Source of the DNA: Paenibacillus xylanexedens
GTDB lineage: Bacteria > Bacillota > Bacilli > Paenibacillales > Paenibacillaceae
Length of the DNA stretch: 64,000 nt
Reading direction: 5' to 3'
Assembly (NCBI RefSeq): GCF_007680605.1
Contig: NZ_VEIO01000001.1
Location: 1,736,001 to 1,800,000, forward strand
This document shows, piece after piece, positions 26,249-34,911 of this stretch. Position numbers and translations under genes: made by a program. Under the pieces are notes generated by a model. The model was not told where the DNA came from and made no database searches. It was given only the letters and a program-made list of their open reading frames with translations. How positions within the stretch are numbered: the stretch's first letter is position 1; every line of letters starts with the position of its first letter.

Positions 26249-26845
26249 TTAATCTTTGATTGGAATCCCCGCAGCTGTTAAATGTCCGTGAGTTAAAATT
26301 TTTCCAAATTGAGAGGCAAGTTCACTCGGAGTATACGAAAAATCATTTTTAACCCACCATATTACAATGCCCATAAAAGTAGATGCGATATATTGAAGTA
26401 ATAATTCCTTTGAAATCTTCAGAGGGGTATGATCCAAGCCATCTTCCACAGTATTTTTTATAATCTCCTCCATTTTTGATTGAAAACCATAAATTCTGTT
26501 CTCATCCAGTAAGAATGCTTTGTAAAAGGGGATATTGTCCTTAATTTTCTCCAGTATGGTTTGCATCAGTTGTTCAAGCATAGAGCCACTTATAGTAGAT
26601 GTGCTACTCGAACAAAGCTTGAGTGTACTCTTTAACTCATCTAATAATTCGTCCATAGATACATTTAACAAATCGGGTTTGTTCTGATAATGAAGGTAAA
26701 ATGTATTTCGGTTAATCATCGCCTTATCGGCTATATCTTGGATCGTAATCCCCTCGTATCCCTTCTCATTGAGAAGTTCTATAAATGCTTTTTTTATCGA
26801 ATGTTTGGAGCGAATGATACGCAAATCAGTTTTTTTCTTCATCAT
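26249..26845 (-). CDS. TetR/AcrR family regulator (TetR_C_8-like)
   Basis: About 198 residues. The helix-turn-helix contains HSIKKAFIELLNEKGYEGIT and IADKAMINRNTFYLHYQNKP, and the C-terminal half resembles the TetR_C_8 group (LLLQYIASTFMGIVIWWVKN near the end). Start ATG 26845 (or the adjacent ATG 26842) follows AAGGGA; the longer frame to 26920 is unsupported. It is divergent from the SDR/NAD(P)-binding/DsbA-like gene trio, with a dyad close to that promoter, so it probably represses those genes. Confidence 0.9.
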   Translation of the reverse strand: MMKKKTDLRIIRSKHSIKKAFIELLNEKGYEGITIQDIADKAMINRNTFYLHYQNKPDLLNVSMDELLDELKSTLKLCSSSTSTISGSMLEQLMQTILEKIKDNIPFYKAFLLDENRIYGFQSKMEEIIKNTVEDGLDHTPLKISKELLLQYIASTFMGIVIWWVKNDFSYTPSELASQFGKILTHGHLTAAGIPIKD

Positions 26846-26969
26846 GACCCGTTCCCTTAACTTTTTTTTGTTAGATATACGACATTGGAGTTGAAACTGT
26901 ATTTTATCTCTCAAAATCAAAATTATTAAACATTGAATGCAGATCCTTTATTAATCATAATAAACAAAA

Positions 26970-27002
26970 GATAAATATACAACACGTTGTCCATTATTTA
27001 TC
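26970..27002. promoter_or_regulatory. Candidate TetR operator in divergent region
   Basis: Outer arms GATAAATA (26970-26977) and TATTTATC (26995-27002) flank an inner dyad ACAAC-AC-GTTGT (26979-26990). It sits 38 bp before the SDR start. Confidence 0.5.
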
Positions 27003-27040
27003 TTGTTGATCATTAACTCTATTTGAAGGGAAGATATGAA

Positions 27041-27700
27041 ATGAAAACGATAGCGATTGTTGGAGCAGGAGCAGGATTAGGGATGTCCATTGCAAAGAAA
27101 TTCGGACAAAATGGCTTCCGCGTAGCTCTTATTGCGCGAAATGAAGACAAATTGAACCAACTGGTTATTGAATTAGAACAATTGGGAATCGAAGCGGCTT
27201 CTTTTCAGGCGGACATATTAAACAAAGAACAAATTGAGATGGCATTTGCTGCTATTAAAGAGAAATACGGATTTATCGATGTTCTTGAATACAGTCCAAC
27301 GCCGAGCTTTGACACAGTAGCGCCAACATTAGATGTAACTGAAGAAAATGCGTTATACCAATTTCAATATAATGTTTTAGGTGCTTTATCGAGCATTAAA
27401 CAAGTACTTCCGGATATGCTGGATAAGCAAAGCGGTGCTCTGTTATTTACAACTGGAGGTGCTTCAGTCCACCCGGTACCGATGATGGGTAATGTAGGAA
27501 TTGCAATCTCAGGACTTCGTAATTATATCTTTAATTTGAACGGCGAATTAGCGGACAAAGGAGTATATGCAGGTCATCTTTCGATCGGAATCTGGATGCA
27601 GCCGAATTCAGGAGTTCAGGATAAAATCGCTGATATTTGGTACGACATGTACACCAAAAGAGATAGAGTAGAAGAGTTTATAACTGAAGATAAAGTGTGA
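27041..27700 (+). CDS. SDR-family oxidoreductase lacking the canonical YxxxK
   Basis: 219 residues with a clear Rossmann start, IAIVGAGAGLGMSIAKKFG, and an NADP-like Arg after strand two (LIARNEDKL). Where classical SDRs have YxxxK the protein reads MMGNVGIAISGLRNY, without the catalytic Tyr and Lys; the preceding Ser/Thr region is FTTGGASVHP. It may have an altered mechanism or only bind nucleotide. ATG 27041 follows AAGGGA. It is the first gene of a trio (with 27740 and 28436) divergent from a TetR gene. Confidence 0.85.
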   Translation: MKTIAIVGAGAGLGMSIAKKFGQNGFRVALIARNEDKLNQLVIELEQLGIEAASFQADILNKEQIEMAFAAIKEKYGFIDVLEYSPTPSFDTVAPTLDVTEENALYQFQYNVLGALSSIKQVLPDMLDKQSGALLFTTGGASVHPVPMMGNVGIAISGLRNYIFNLNGELADKGVYAGHLSIGIWMQPNSGVQDKIADIWYDMYTKRDRVEEFITEDKV

Positions 27701-27739
27701 GTTGAATAATTTATTTTAAAGGAGATACAAGAGAAAAAT

Positions 27740-28384
27740 ATGAATATCACTGTTTTTGGTGCAAGTGGTGCAATTGGACAGCTTGTAACACAACTAGCTT
27801 TGGATCACGGAGATTTCGTTACGGCATATGTTAGAAACCCCCAAAAAATCAGCCTCAAACATCCAAATTTGAGCCTTGTACAAGGGGATCTTTCGAATAC
27901 TTCAACCATCGAGAAGGCCGTTGCCGAATCAGATGTCGTAATCAGCACATTGGGGCCAGCATCCGATATGTCACGAAAGCTTAAAAGCACGCCGATTGCT
28001 GACGGGCACGAACGGATCATTAAGGCTATGAACAAACTTAACAAAAAAAGGCTCATTACACTTGCGACGCCGGCTTTGCAATCCGATGACGATAAGAAAA
28101 ACATTTCCACGATACTTCCAGGTGTCTTAGCGAAAGTTTTCCTACCAAACGGTTATGCAGAAATGAAGAAACTGGAAGGAATGATTAAGGAATCCAAACT
28201 GAATTGGACAGTCGTTCGAATTATTAATCCCAATGTCAAATACAAAGGGCAATCTTATGATTATTCATTCGGTGATAAACCAGCTAAATTAGGTGTTTCC
28301 AGAGAAAATGTTGCTAAATTCATGTACTCTGCCGCTCGTGACAACGCATTGATTAGGAAAATGCCTATTATTTATAACAAATAA
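27740..28384 (+). CDS. NAD(P)-binding atypical SDR (NmrA/YwnB-like)
   Basis: 214 residues. The N-terminal MNITVFGASGAIGQLVTQLA is the glycine-rich nucleotide site, followed by AYVRNPQKI and VQGDLSN, which are typical of NmrA/SDR_a5-type NAD(P)H-binding proteins. The C-terminal half (GMIKESKLNWTVVRIINPN) fits flavin-reductase-like BlvR/YwnB relatives. No YxxxK is apparent. ATG 27740 is preceded by AAAGGAG with rather long spacing (about 15 nt). It is the second gene of the TetR-linked trio; a redox or electrophile-detoxification function is likely but unproven. Confidence 0.87.
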   Translation: MNITVFGASGAIGQLVTQLALDHGDFVTAYVRNPQKISLKHPNLSLVQGDLSNTSTIEKAVAESDVVISTLGPASDMSRKLKSTPIADGHERIIKAMNKLNKKRLITLATPALQSDDDKKNISTILPGVLAKVFLPNGYAEMKKLEGMIKESKLNWTVVRIINPNVKYKGQSYDYSFGDKPAKLGVSRENVAKFMYSAARDNALIRKMPIIYNK

Positions 28385-28435
28385 ATTTAAATGTAGTATT
28401 CACCGATTAAGGTGGTTAGTGGGGGAGGATTCAAA

Positions 28436-29080
28436 ATGAAAATCGAGATATGGTCGGATTATGTTTGTCCATTTTGTTATATTGGTAAACGACGATTAGA
28501 ATCTGCACTGGAGCAATTCGCTACTCCGAATGAAGTGCTTATTGAATATAAAAGCTTCGAACTTAATCCGCAAACATCCATGTACTCAGGCAAAAGTATG
28601 CATCAAATACTTTCGGAGAAACATGGTATGAGTCTCGAACAAGCGAAAAAGGCACATGCTGAACTTGAACAACAAGCAGCAATGATGGGTCTCGTGTATA
28701 ATATCGACCAAATAAAGCCCACCAATACGTTTGATGCGCATCGTTTAACCCAGTATGCCAAATCTGTGGGTAAAGATCAGGAATTAGCTGAGAAGCTGTT
28801 CTATTCTTATTACACGGACGCCAAGTTAATTAGTGATCATGATACTTTAGCCAGTATTGCAGAATCAGTTGGAATGAATAGGGACGAGTCAATCGCAGTT
28901 CTCCATGATTCCTCCAAATATGCTAGCGAAGTGCGTTCAGATGAAGCCACAGCAAAACAATTAGGCATAACAGGAGCGCCTTTCTTTGTCATTGATAGAA
29001 AATACGCGATATCCGGCGCACAACCAACAGAGGTATTTTTAAAAGCTCTTAAACAAGCATCTCAGGAACCCTTCGTATGA
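28436..29080 (+). CDS. DsbA-family oxidoreductase (FrnE-like)
   Basis: 214 residues of the DsbA/2-hydroxychromene-2-carboxylate isomerase-like thioredoxin fold. The active site is CPFC in WSDYVCPFCYIGKRRLE, and the cis-proline loop is GITGAPFFVID near residue 175. There is no signal peptide, so it is a cytoplasmic dithiol oxidoreductase like FrnE. The start ATG 28436 follows GGGGGAGG. Third gene of the TetR-controlled trio, it matches a thiol/electrophile stress theme with the two Rossmann proteins upstream. A terminator follows about 110 bp downstream. Confidence 0.92.
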   Translation: MKIEIWSDYVCPFCYIGKRRLESALEQFATPNEVLIEYKSFELNPQTSMYSGKSMHQILSEKHGMSLEQAKKAHAELEQQAAMMGLVYNIDQIKPTNTFDAHRLTQYAKSVGKDQELAEKLFYSYYTDAKLISDHDTLASIAESVGMNRDESIAVLHDSSKYASEVRSDEATAKQLGITGAPFFVIDRKYAISGAQPTEVFLKALKQASQEPFV

Positions 29081-29188
29081 TTTTAACGATTATAAGCAAG
29101 TTTTAGTGAACATTTTAACACAACATTTTGGTTTAACTAACTAACAGATTCAATGATGAATGTAAATCTAACCGTGCTTAATAAATCA

Positions 29189-29222
29189 AGGAGGCAACTG
29201 ATCTATGATTGGTTGCTTTTTT
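29189..29222 (+). terminator. Intrinsic terminator
   Basis: AGGCAACTGATC pairs with GATTGGTTGCTT (12 bp, two wobble pairs) around a short loop, followed by TTTTTT. It ends the SDR-DsbA trio. Confidence 0.75.
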
Positions 29223-29361
29223 CATGCATTCGAACGCGCCAAAAAAACAGGTAGTTATCAGAATAAACTTAAATAAGCGAGTTAAAATGAAATAATAATT
29301 GCTTCTCAATCCTGTATGCGATATATTGCATATAAGAATAATTGTAATGAGGATGAAAACC

Positions 29362-30027
29362 ATGCCAATTCCTAAAGATTTTGCCTTACCGGTCCGTATG
29401 TCCGCAAAAGAAAGAGCGTTTTCTCAGATTCAGCGATGGATTATTGATGGAACACTGCAGCCAGGTGAGAAGCTTATTGATGCGGAAATGGCTGAATCAC
29501 TTGGAGTCAGCCGGACTCCGATTCGGGAGGCATTTCAGTTACTCGAAGTTCAAGGCCTCGTGTCGATGCATCCAGGGAAAGAAACAAAGGTAACGAATAT
29601 TGAGAAAAACGATATTTTTAAAATGTATTCAACGATGGCTGCTCTTCAGGCATTAGCTGCTGAAATCACCGCCCAGATTATTGTTCCAGAACAGATCGAG
29701 AAACTAAGATCTATTAATTTGGAATTTGCAAATTCCATTAAAAATGGTCAAGTGTATCAGGCCATGGAGGTAGATGAGCTATTTCATAATTATATTGTGG
29801 AGCTCTCAGATAATCCTTATGTGGCCACATTTAATGCATCTCTTCAGATTCACATTAGGCGATTTAAATATGTGTTTTTAAAACAACCTATTACGGCTAC
29901 ACTAGCTTCAGTCGAAGAGCATGATTTGATTATTCAAGCTTTTGAAGGCAAAAATAGTGAGGATGCTCACGTACTAATGAAACAAAATTTTATCAGGCCT
30001 ATGCAGGAACTGAACGAAATACTTTGA
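29362..30027 (+). CDS. GntR/FadR-family (FCD) transcriptional regulator
   Basis: 221 residues. The GntR winged helix contains AFSQIQRWIIDGTLQPGEKL and SLGVSRTPIREAFQLLEVQG, and the C-terminal all-helical FCD domain includes MEVDELFHNYIVELSDNPY with metal-binding Asp/His positions. GAGGA precedes ATG 29362; an earlier ATG at 29347 is less well placed. It lies 15 bp upstream of the dihydroxy-acid dehydratase gene, so the two are one operon and the regulator probably responds to a carboxylate or sugar acid handled by that enzyme. Confidence 0.9.
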   Translation: MPIPKDFALPVRMSAKERAFSQIQRWIIDGTLQPGEKLIDAEMAESLGVSRTPIREAFQLLEVQGLVSMHPGKETKVTNIEKNDIFKMYSTMAALQALAAEITAQIIVPEQIEKLRSINLEFANSIKNGQVYQAMEVDELFHNYIVELSDNPYVATFNASLQIHIRRFKYVFLKQPITATLASVEEHDLIIQAFEGKNSEDAHVLMKQNFIRPMQELNEIL

Positions 30028-30042
30028 AATGAGGGAAGAAAC

Positions 30043-31734
30043 ATGGAGAATAAAAAAGATCTTCGTATTCGAAGTAAGGTAATCAGTGAAGGAGCTAACC
30101 GGGTACCAAACAGAGCAATGCTGCGTGCGGTTGGTTTTCAGGATGAAGATTTTAAAAAGCCAATGATCGGCATAGCGAGTACCTGGAGTGAGGTAACACC
30201 ATGTAATATGCACATCAATGATTTAGCGGTACAAGCTAAGCAGGGCGCACGCGATAACGGTGGTGCTCCACTAATTTTTAATACAATTACCGTTTCAGAT
30301 GGAATTTCAATGGGTCATGGCGGGATGTTGTTCTCACTGCCTAGTAGGGAAGCTATCGCTGATTCAATTGAAATTGTGACCGGAGCTGAGCGTTTTGACG
30401 GCGTTGTTGCGATTGGTGGTTGTGACAAGAATACACCTGCATGTCTGATGGCTATTGGACGAATGAACATTCCTTCTGTCTATGTATATGGGGGAACCAT
30501 TCAACCAGGTAATCTCGATGGAAAAAAAGTGGATATCGTTTCCGCTTTTGAAGCCGTTGGTCAATATCAAGATGGCAAAATAACAGATGAACAGCTACAT
30601 AAGGTTGAATGTAGTGTTTGCCCAGGCCCAGGGGCTTGCGGGGGGATGTATACCGCTAATACGATGGCCGCAGCTGCAGAAGCCATGGGTATGTGTTTGC
30701 CAGGTTCTTCCTCGACATCAGCGATTTCAGCGGATAAAGCATTAGAATGCGAAGCAGCCGGTAAACAGGTCATCTCACTGCTTGAACAGGAAATCTATCC
30801 AAGAGACATTATGACGAAGAAAGCATTTGAGAATGCGATCACCGTTGTTATGGCTCTGGGAGGATCAACTAACGCATTTCTCCATCTGCTAGCGATTGCG
30901 CACTCGGTAGAAGTCGATTTAACCTTAGATGATTTTGAACGCATTCGCCTCCGTGTTCCTCATTTGGCGGATTTGAAGCCAAGCGGCCAATATGTGATGC
31001 AGGATTTGAATGATATCGGTGGCGTCTCAGGGGTAATGAAGCTATTGCTTGCTGAGGGATTACTACATGGGGATTGCCTCACCGTAACCGGTAAAACATT
31101 GGCGGAGAATTTAGCGGAAGCTGATCCACTTCCGAATGATCAAGAGATTATACGACCACTCGATAATCCGCTGAAACCTGATGGACCATTGGTTGTACTT
31201 CGAGGAAACCTCGCTCCCGAAGGTGCTGTTGCCAAAATGTCAGGCATGAAGATCCAGCAGTTCTCCGGCCCTACCAAGGTGTACGATAGCGAAGATGAAG
31301 CAACAATAGCGATTACGAATGATGAAATTAAAGAAGGCGATGTCGTGGTCATACGTTACTGTGGTCCGAAGGGCGGCCCAGGTATGCCAGAGATGCTTTC
31401 CGTTACAGCACTTATCGTAGGCAAAGGACTCGGCGGGAAAGTGGCTCTCATCACGGATGGTCGATTCTCGGGTGGCTCACACGGATTTGTAGTCGGACAT
31501 GTATCACCTGAAGCACAAGTAGGCGGACCGATCGCGTTGCTCAAAAATGGGGATATTATCACCATTAACAGTGATATTCAGGAAATGAAGGTTGAAGTAT
31601 CAGAAGAAGAATTAGCCGCTCGAGCGAAAGCGTGGGTACAACCTCCGCTGAAAGTAAAATCCGGTGTACTCGCCAAATATGCTAAATTAGTTTCTTCTGC
31701 TTCAAAAGGTGCAGTAACCGATTTGATGGAATAG
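30043..31734 (+). CDS. ilvD: Dihydroxy-acid dehydratase (IlvD/EDD family)
   Basis: 563 residues, full length for IlvD. Iron-sulfur ligands appear in [19 protein letters not shown] and [16 protein letters not shown], and the C-terminal part has [20 protein letters not shown]. It converts 2,3-dihydroxy-isovalerate or -methylvalerate to the 2-keto acid in branched-chain amino acid synthesis. Here it is linked to a GntR/FCD regulator and not to ilvB/C/leu genes, so a sugar-acid dehydratase role is possible. GAGGGAAG precedes ATG 30043. No T-box leader was found upstream. Confidence 0.92.
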   Translation: MENKKDLRIRSKVISEGANRVPNRAMLRAVGFQDEDFKKPMIGIASTWSEVTPCNMHINDLAVQAKQGARDNGGAPLIFNTITVSDGISMGHGGMLFSLPSREAIADSIEIVTGAERFDGVVAIGGCDKNTPACLMAIGRMNIPSVYVYGGTIQPGNLDGKKVDIVSAFEAVGQYQDGKITDEQLHKVECSVCPGPGACGGMYTANTMAAAAEAMGMCLPGSSSTSAISADKALECEAAGKQVISLLEQEIYPRDIMTKKAFENAITVVMALGGSTNAFLHLLAIAHSVEVDLTLDDFERIRLRVPHLADLKPSGQYVMQDLNDIGGVSGVMKLLLAEGLLHGDCLTVTGKTLAENLAEADPLPNDQEIIRPLDNPLKPDGPLVVLRGNLAPEGAVAKMSGMKIQQFSGPTKVYDSEDEATIAITNDEIKEGDVVVIRYCGPKGGPGMPEMLSVTALIVGKGLGGKVALITDGRFSGGSHGFVVGHVSPEAQVGGPIALLKNGDIITINSDIQEMKVEVSEEELAARAKAWVQPPLKVKSGVLAKYAKLVSSASKGAVTDLME

Positions 31735-31888
31735 ACAACTTTCTATTGTTATGCTTATAGTAGGGTAGGAAGAAACTGCTACGACGAATACTTGAAGCGC
31801 AATAAACTAAAAAAGCACCAGCTTTAAAAATCAAGAATTCACCAGAAATGATGAAGAATACGTTTTGTAATGATTAAATTGTTAATCT

Positions 31889-31930
31889 CCCGTTATTTTC
31901 ATGAACTGAAAATTAACGGGTTTTTATTTT
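31889..31930 (+). terminator. Intrinsic terminator
   Basis: CCCGTTA-TTTTCA pairs with TGAAAAT-TAACGGG (one bulged base) and is followed by TTTTTATTTT. It is the likely end of the GntR-ilvD transcript, 155 bp after the stop codon. Confidence 0.85.
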
Positions 31931-32101
31931 ATCTGGACAGATTCTTTTCTTGCGTCAAAATGACTTGATTCTCATTATTGATAATCTCGTTTAATTCACG
32001 CTATTATGTGAGATAAGAACAACCATTTTGTCGAATTGTAAACATATGAATAATACATAGATATGTGTTTCATTGAAAGTAACTGGTTAATTCCCAATTG
32101 A

Positions 32102-32141
32102 GATTACAGGAGGTTGTGCAGATGATGGGAGGGCTGTAATC
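32102..32141 (+). repeat. Inverted repeat enclosing a strong ribosome binding site
   Basis: GATTACAG (32102-32109) is complementary to 32134-32141. Between them lie AGGAGG and a five-codon frame (ATG at 32117, MMGGL, stop). It may be a leader hairpin or a remnant; no longer gene follows in frame. Confidence 0.4.
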
Positions 32142-32144
32142 CTG

Positions 32145-32462
32145 TTGACTGATAAATACATTGGTATATAATAGATATTTAAAACAAAATAAGGATAGTG
32201 CATTCTTGGTATAAAATGTTGGTTGAACTTGGTATTAGAATTGGTGAACTGAAATAATTAGGTATGAATAAGAATGAAGTAGACAGAGTTATTCAATATT
32301 ATGTTAATGAATATGAGAAGGGTACTAACTATTTTAACTTCTTATACAATTTATTTTCACGAATATCGAGTTAAGCCTTTGCCTTCCCTCTGTTTCCACT
32401 AAGTATTACAAAGATTCAATTAAATTGGATAAATCAAAATCCTCCTGAGTGGAGGTTTTTTT
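32145..32462 (+). other. Small promoter-to-terminator transcription unit
   Basis: TTGACT (32145-32150), a 16-bp spacer and TATAAT (32167-32172) form a good promoter. CCTCC-TGAGT-GGAGG plus seven T (32441-32462) is an intrinsic terminator. Between them the only frames are MLVELGIRIGELK (32216-32257) and, in the same frame after one TAA, a 36-codon frame from ATG 32264 to 32374 beginning MNKNEVDRVIQYY. Both have weak ribosome binding sites. It is either a small RNA of about 280 nt or a short gene broken by a stop codon. The rest of 31735-32638 shows nothing else I can name. Confidence 0.5.
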
Positions 32463-32638
32463 GATTGTGAAATTCAGATATCTATACTTATGTAAGGTTG
32501 GTTTTATCAACATATAAGAAGTTCTAGCCACCTTTCATCCAATCCATTTACATTACTACCAATAAGGCAGGAGACATATGATATAAGACCATCTGAAAAG
32601 TACGTTACGAATGATTATGAAGAGGAGAGCTGTGCAGA

Positions 32639-32974
32639 ATGGAATTCAAATTTGGGAACGTTGCTATTGTTCTACCCCCTTTACAAATCACAATTATTGG
32701 GATCATCATTATACTCTTGTTAGTACGGTGGAGCAAACAATTAGAGACAAGACGTTTTACCGTATTCTTATACTTTTGGATCAGTACACTAGTTATACCA
32801 ATCTATTCCTATGATTCATCAGAAGGTGACTTTCAGCTATCGCTTCCCATTGGATTTTTATTGATTATATTATATCTATCAAACCGAGAGAGGTACCACC
32901 CGTCAAAAATGAAGGCGAGTCTTCTAGGGCTTTCCATAGCAATATACCAGCTAATTCTTCAATATGTTGGATAG
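32639..32974 (+). CDS. Small membrane protein of unknown function
   Basis: 111 residues with three to four hydrophobic helices: a first (LQITIIGIIIILLLV), a second around FLYFWISTLVIPIY, a third (LPIGFLLIILYL), and possibly a fourth at the C-terminus (LLGLSIAIYQLIL). A short acidic loop (YDSSEGDFQ) separates helices two and three. GAGGAGAG precedes ATG 32639. I do not recognise a family. It lies in a decayed, AT-rich stretch directly before two pseudogenes, so it may itself be a survivor of an older locus. Confidence 0.6.
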   Translation: MEFKFGNVAIVLPPLQITIIGIIIILLLVRWSKQLETRRFTVFLYFWISTLVIPIYSYDSSEGDFQLSLPIGFLLIILYLSNRERYHPSKMKASLLGLSIAIYQLILQYVG

Positions 32975-33046
32975 CTACAATTGACGGGGGAGGAGGGATT
33001 ACGAGTAGTAATTCGATGACTAATATGAAATACCCTAATAAAAAAC

Positions 33047-33086
33047 GACGTATGCCTAGCTCTATCAAGGAGCGAAGTCATACGTC
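33047..33086 (-). terminator. Terminator of the decayed leftward gene
   Basis: On the minus strand GACGTATG (33086-33079) pairs with CATACGTC (33054-33047), with an inner GCTC/GAGC pair, followed by GTTTTTTATT. It lies 33 bp past the stop codon of the pseudogene at 33119-33530. Confidence 0.75.
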
Positions 33087-33118
33087 ATTAGTCGGTAGAA
33101 TGTGCAAGCTTTCATAAT

Positions 33119-33530
33119 TTATTTTAAAACGTATTTTGTGATTGTTTTATCCATGTGAATATAAAATGTGTTTGCATCGTGAAAACGAATATCAGCTTGG
33201 TGAAAAAGAGCATCATCGATTTCAAGTGTGTTTTTTTACTTTTAAGGTACGTGAATCGAAAATGTAGTAGATCGCCTTCTTCGGCTCTGGTTTAGTTGAA
33301 TCATACCAAGCTTGTGATCGATCAGTGGTCCGAAGACAATACTCTGATCATTGAGTTGCTGTAGCAATCCTTGTGCAGGTAAATCATCAAACGTCTTGGT
33401 CGCAATCAATTGATTGTTAGCATTGTACAGACTAAGCTTATTTTATCTTGAATCAGATAGTTATTTTCTAAGGATATATAGAAAGAATCGTACATGTTAT
33501 GCGCGTATGTTGTGATGTTTATGTATTAAC
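33119..33530 (-). pseudogene. Frameshifted 3' part of an unknown gene
   Basis: Minus-strand coding pieces lie in order in different frames: AHNMYDSFYISLENNYLIQD, then LSLYNANNQLIATKTFDDLP continuing to GPLIDHKLG, then YDSTKPEPKKAIYYIFDSRT, then LEIDDALFHQADIRFHDANT to a stop at 33121-33119. At least two or three frameshifts separate them. The pieces read as one protein (soluble, beta-rich), and an intrinsic terminator sits just past the stop, so it was once expressed. The family is unknown; the 5' end is missing. Confidence 0.65.
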
Positions 33531-33866
33531 ATTAGATCACTGCAAGGAAATCATTACAGAAAGATGGAAGCGGTTTAGTAAGCGTGCCTTGAATGGTTCA
33601 GACACTTACATTTTTGTTGTTGCTTTATGCAAAATCCGATAACAATAGGAATGATCAAATATGGTGATACGAACGAAGATGTTACTAGCTATATCAAAGA
33701 GCTGAAAAAAATTATAGAGGGACTAAATCCCTTATTTATTTATGTTGAACAGAATGATCTTGAGCATTCCTTCAGAAAAGCGAGATATAAATGTGGATTA
33801 GCTAAACATTCAGCAGAAACAACAGCACTGCAAACTGTATCTCATTTATTACTTGCTGGTTTATAG
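33499..33866 (+). pseudogene. Broken P-loop kinase-like gene (C-terminal part)
   Basis: A frame from 33499 includes HCKEIITERWKRFSKRALNG and runs to TYIF before stopping at 33642. The next frame begins CCFMQNPITIGMIKYGDTNE and continues with LNPLFIYVEQNDLEHSFRKA before drifting out of register near 33780. The joined text resembles the C-terminal half of a hypothetical ATP-binding (P-loop) family of Bacillota, in which an LQNPITIGMIKY-like stretch and a YVEQ-D-SF-KA stretch are typical. The Walker A half is absent. A frameshift near 33617 and a second near 33780 mark it as decayed. Confidence 0.55.
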
Positions 33867-33969
33867 AATATAAACTTGGAGATTTCTCATAGTTATTTTG
33901 AAGCACCCCAATATGTGTCCATTTAACCTGTTATAATGAAAATGAATTAGGCCTTTAGGTGGTGTACAA

Positions 33970-34911
33970 ATGAATTACAAGAGTAATAAAGGATTTCGCT
34001 TATTAAATATTTACGAGCGTCTAAACAAGGGAGAAATGATCGATAAAGCTAACCTTGCTACAGACTTTGGAGTGACACAAAAGACAATACAGCGAGATAT
34101 TGACGATTTACGAGCGTATTTGGCTGAGATGCACTATTCTGAAAGTGATGTATCTATCAGATATGATAGACGTAAAAATGTCTATTATTTAGTTCGTTTT
34201 GAGAGAGAATGGCTTGCAAATAGTGAAGTCATGGCGTTGTGTAAAATCTTACTTGAGAGCCGTGCATTCGCACGGGAAGAGCTAGATGCATTAATTGGAA
34301 AACTACTTAAACAAGTTGTACCAAACGACCGTAAACAAATTCAACAAGTAATTAGCAATGAGCAACACCATTATGTTCCTCTGAAGCACAACAAACCTTT
34401 GATAAAAACCATATGGAAACTATCATTGTTAATCAGTAAACGGAAGATTATAAAGTTTAACTATACCCGTCAAGATGGCAGTTCGAAAACTAGATTTGTC
34501 AAACCTTTGGCCATTATGTTTTCAGAATATTACTTTTATTTAATTGCTTATATGGAAGATGGCAATAATGAGTTTCCAAAAACATTTCGTGTAGACCGAA
34601 TTTCAGGTTTAGCGGAAACAAAACGTCATTTTAATCTTCCTTACAGAGATAAATTTAATGAGGGAGAGTTTCGTAAGCGAGTACAATTTATGTATTCAGG
34701 TGAATTAATGAAAATTGTATTTAATTTCTCAGGTCCTTCATTAGAGGCCGTACTTGATAGACTCCCTACAGCAGAAATCATCTCAGAAAACAATGGTATT
34801 TACACCATTCAAGCTGAAGTTTACGGTACAGGAATCGATATGTGGCTCCGAAGCCAAGGCCAGTATATCCAAGTTTTAGAAGAGCAAAAGGGAGATGGAA
34901 ATGGAAGATAA
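33970..34911 (+). CDS. WYL-domain transcriptional regulator (first gene of island operon)
   Basis: 313 residues. The N-terminal winged HTH (about 5-65) is of the HTH_11/DeoR-like type: RLNKGEMIDKANLATDFGVT and QKTIQRDIDDLRAYL. The WYL domain follows (about 140-225), with SKRKIIKFNYTRQDGSSKTR, the WYL-equivalent YYFYLIAYME and the basic ligand motif FRVDRISGL. A C-terminal WCX-like extension ends in GIDMWLRSQGQYIQVLEEQ. WYL regulators often sense nucleotides or control defence loci. AGGTGG precedes ATG 33970. Its stop overlaps the next gene's start by 11 bp, so it heads the operon. Confidence 0.93.
   Translation: MNYKSNKGFRLLNIYERLNKGEMIDKANLATDFGVTQKTIQRDIDDLRAYLAEMHYSESDVSIRYDRRKNVYYLVRFEREWLANSEVMALCKILLESRAFAREELDALIGKLLKQVVPNDRKQIQQVISNEQHHYVPLKHNKPLIKTIWKLSLLISKRKIIKFNYTRQDGSSKTRFVKPLAIMFSEYYFYLIAYMEDGNNEFPKTFRVDRISGLAETKRHFNLPYRDKFNEGEFRKRVQFMYSGELMKIVFNFSGPSLEAVLDRLPTAEIISENNGIYTIQAEVYGTGIDMWLRSQGQYIQVLEEQKGDGNGR

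Noticed and set aside
29222..30042. T-box leader for the ilvD gene
   Set aside because: The upstream region is occupied by the GntR gene and a simple promoter; no T-box consensus or antiterminator is seen.
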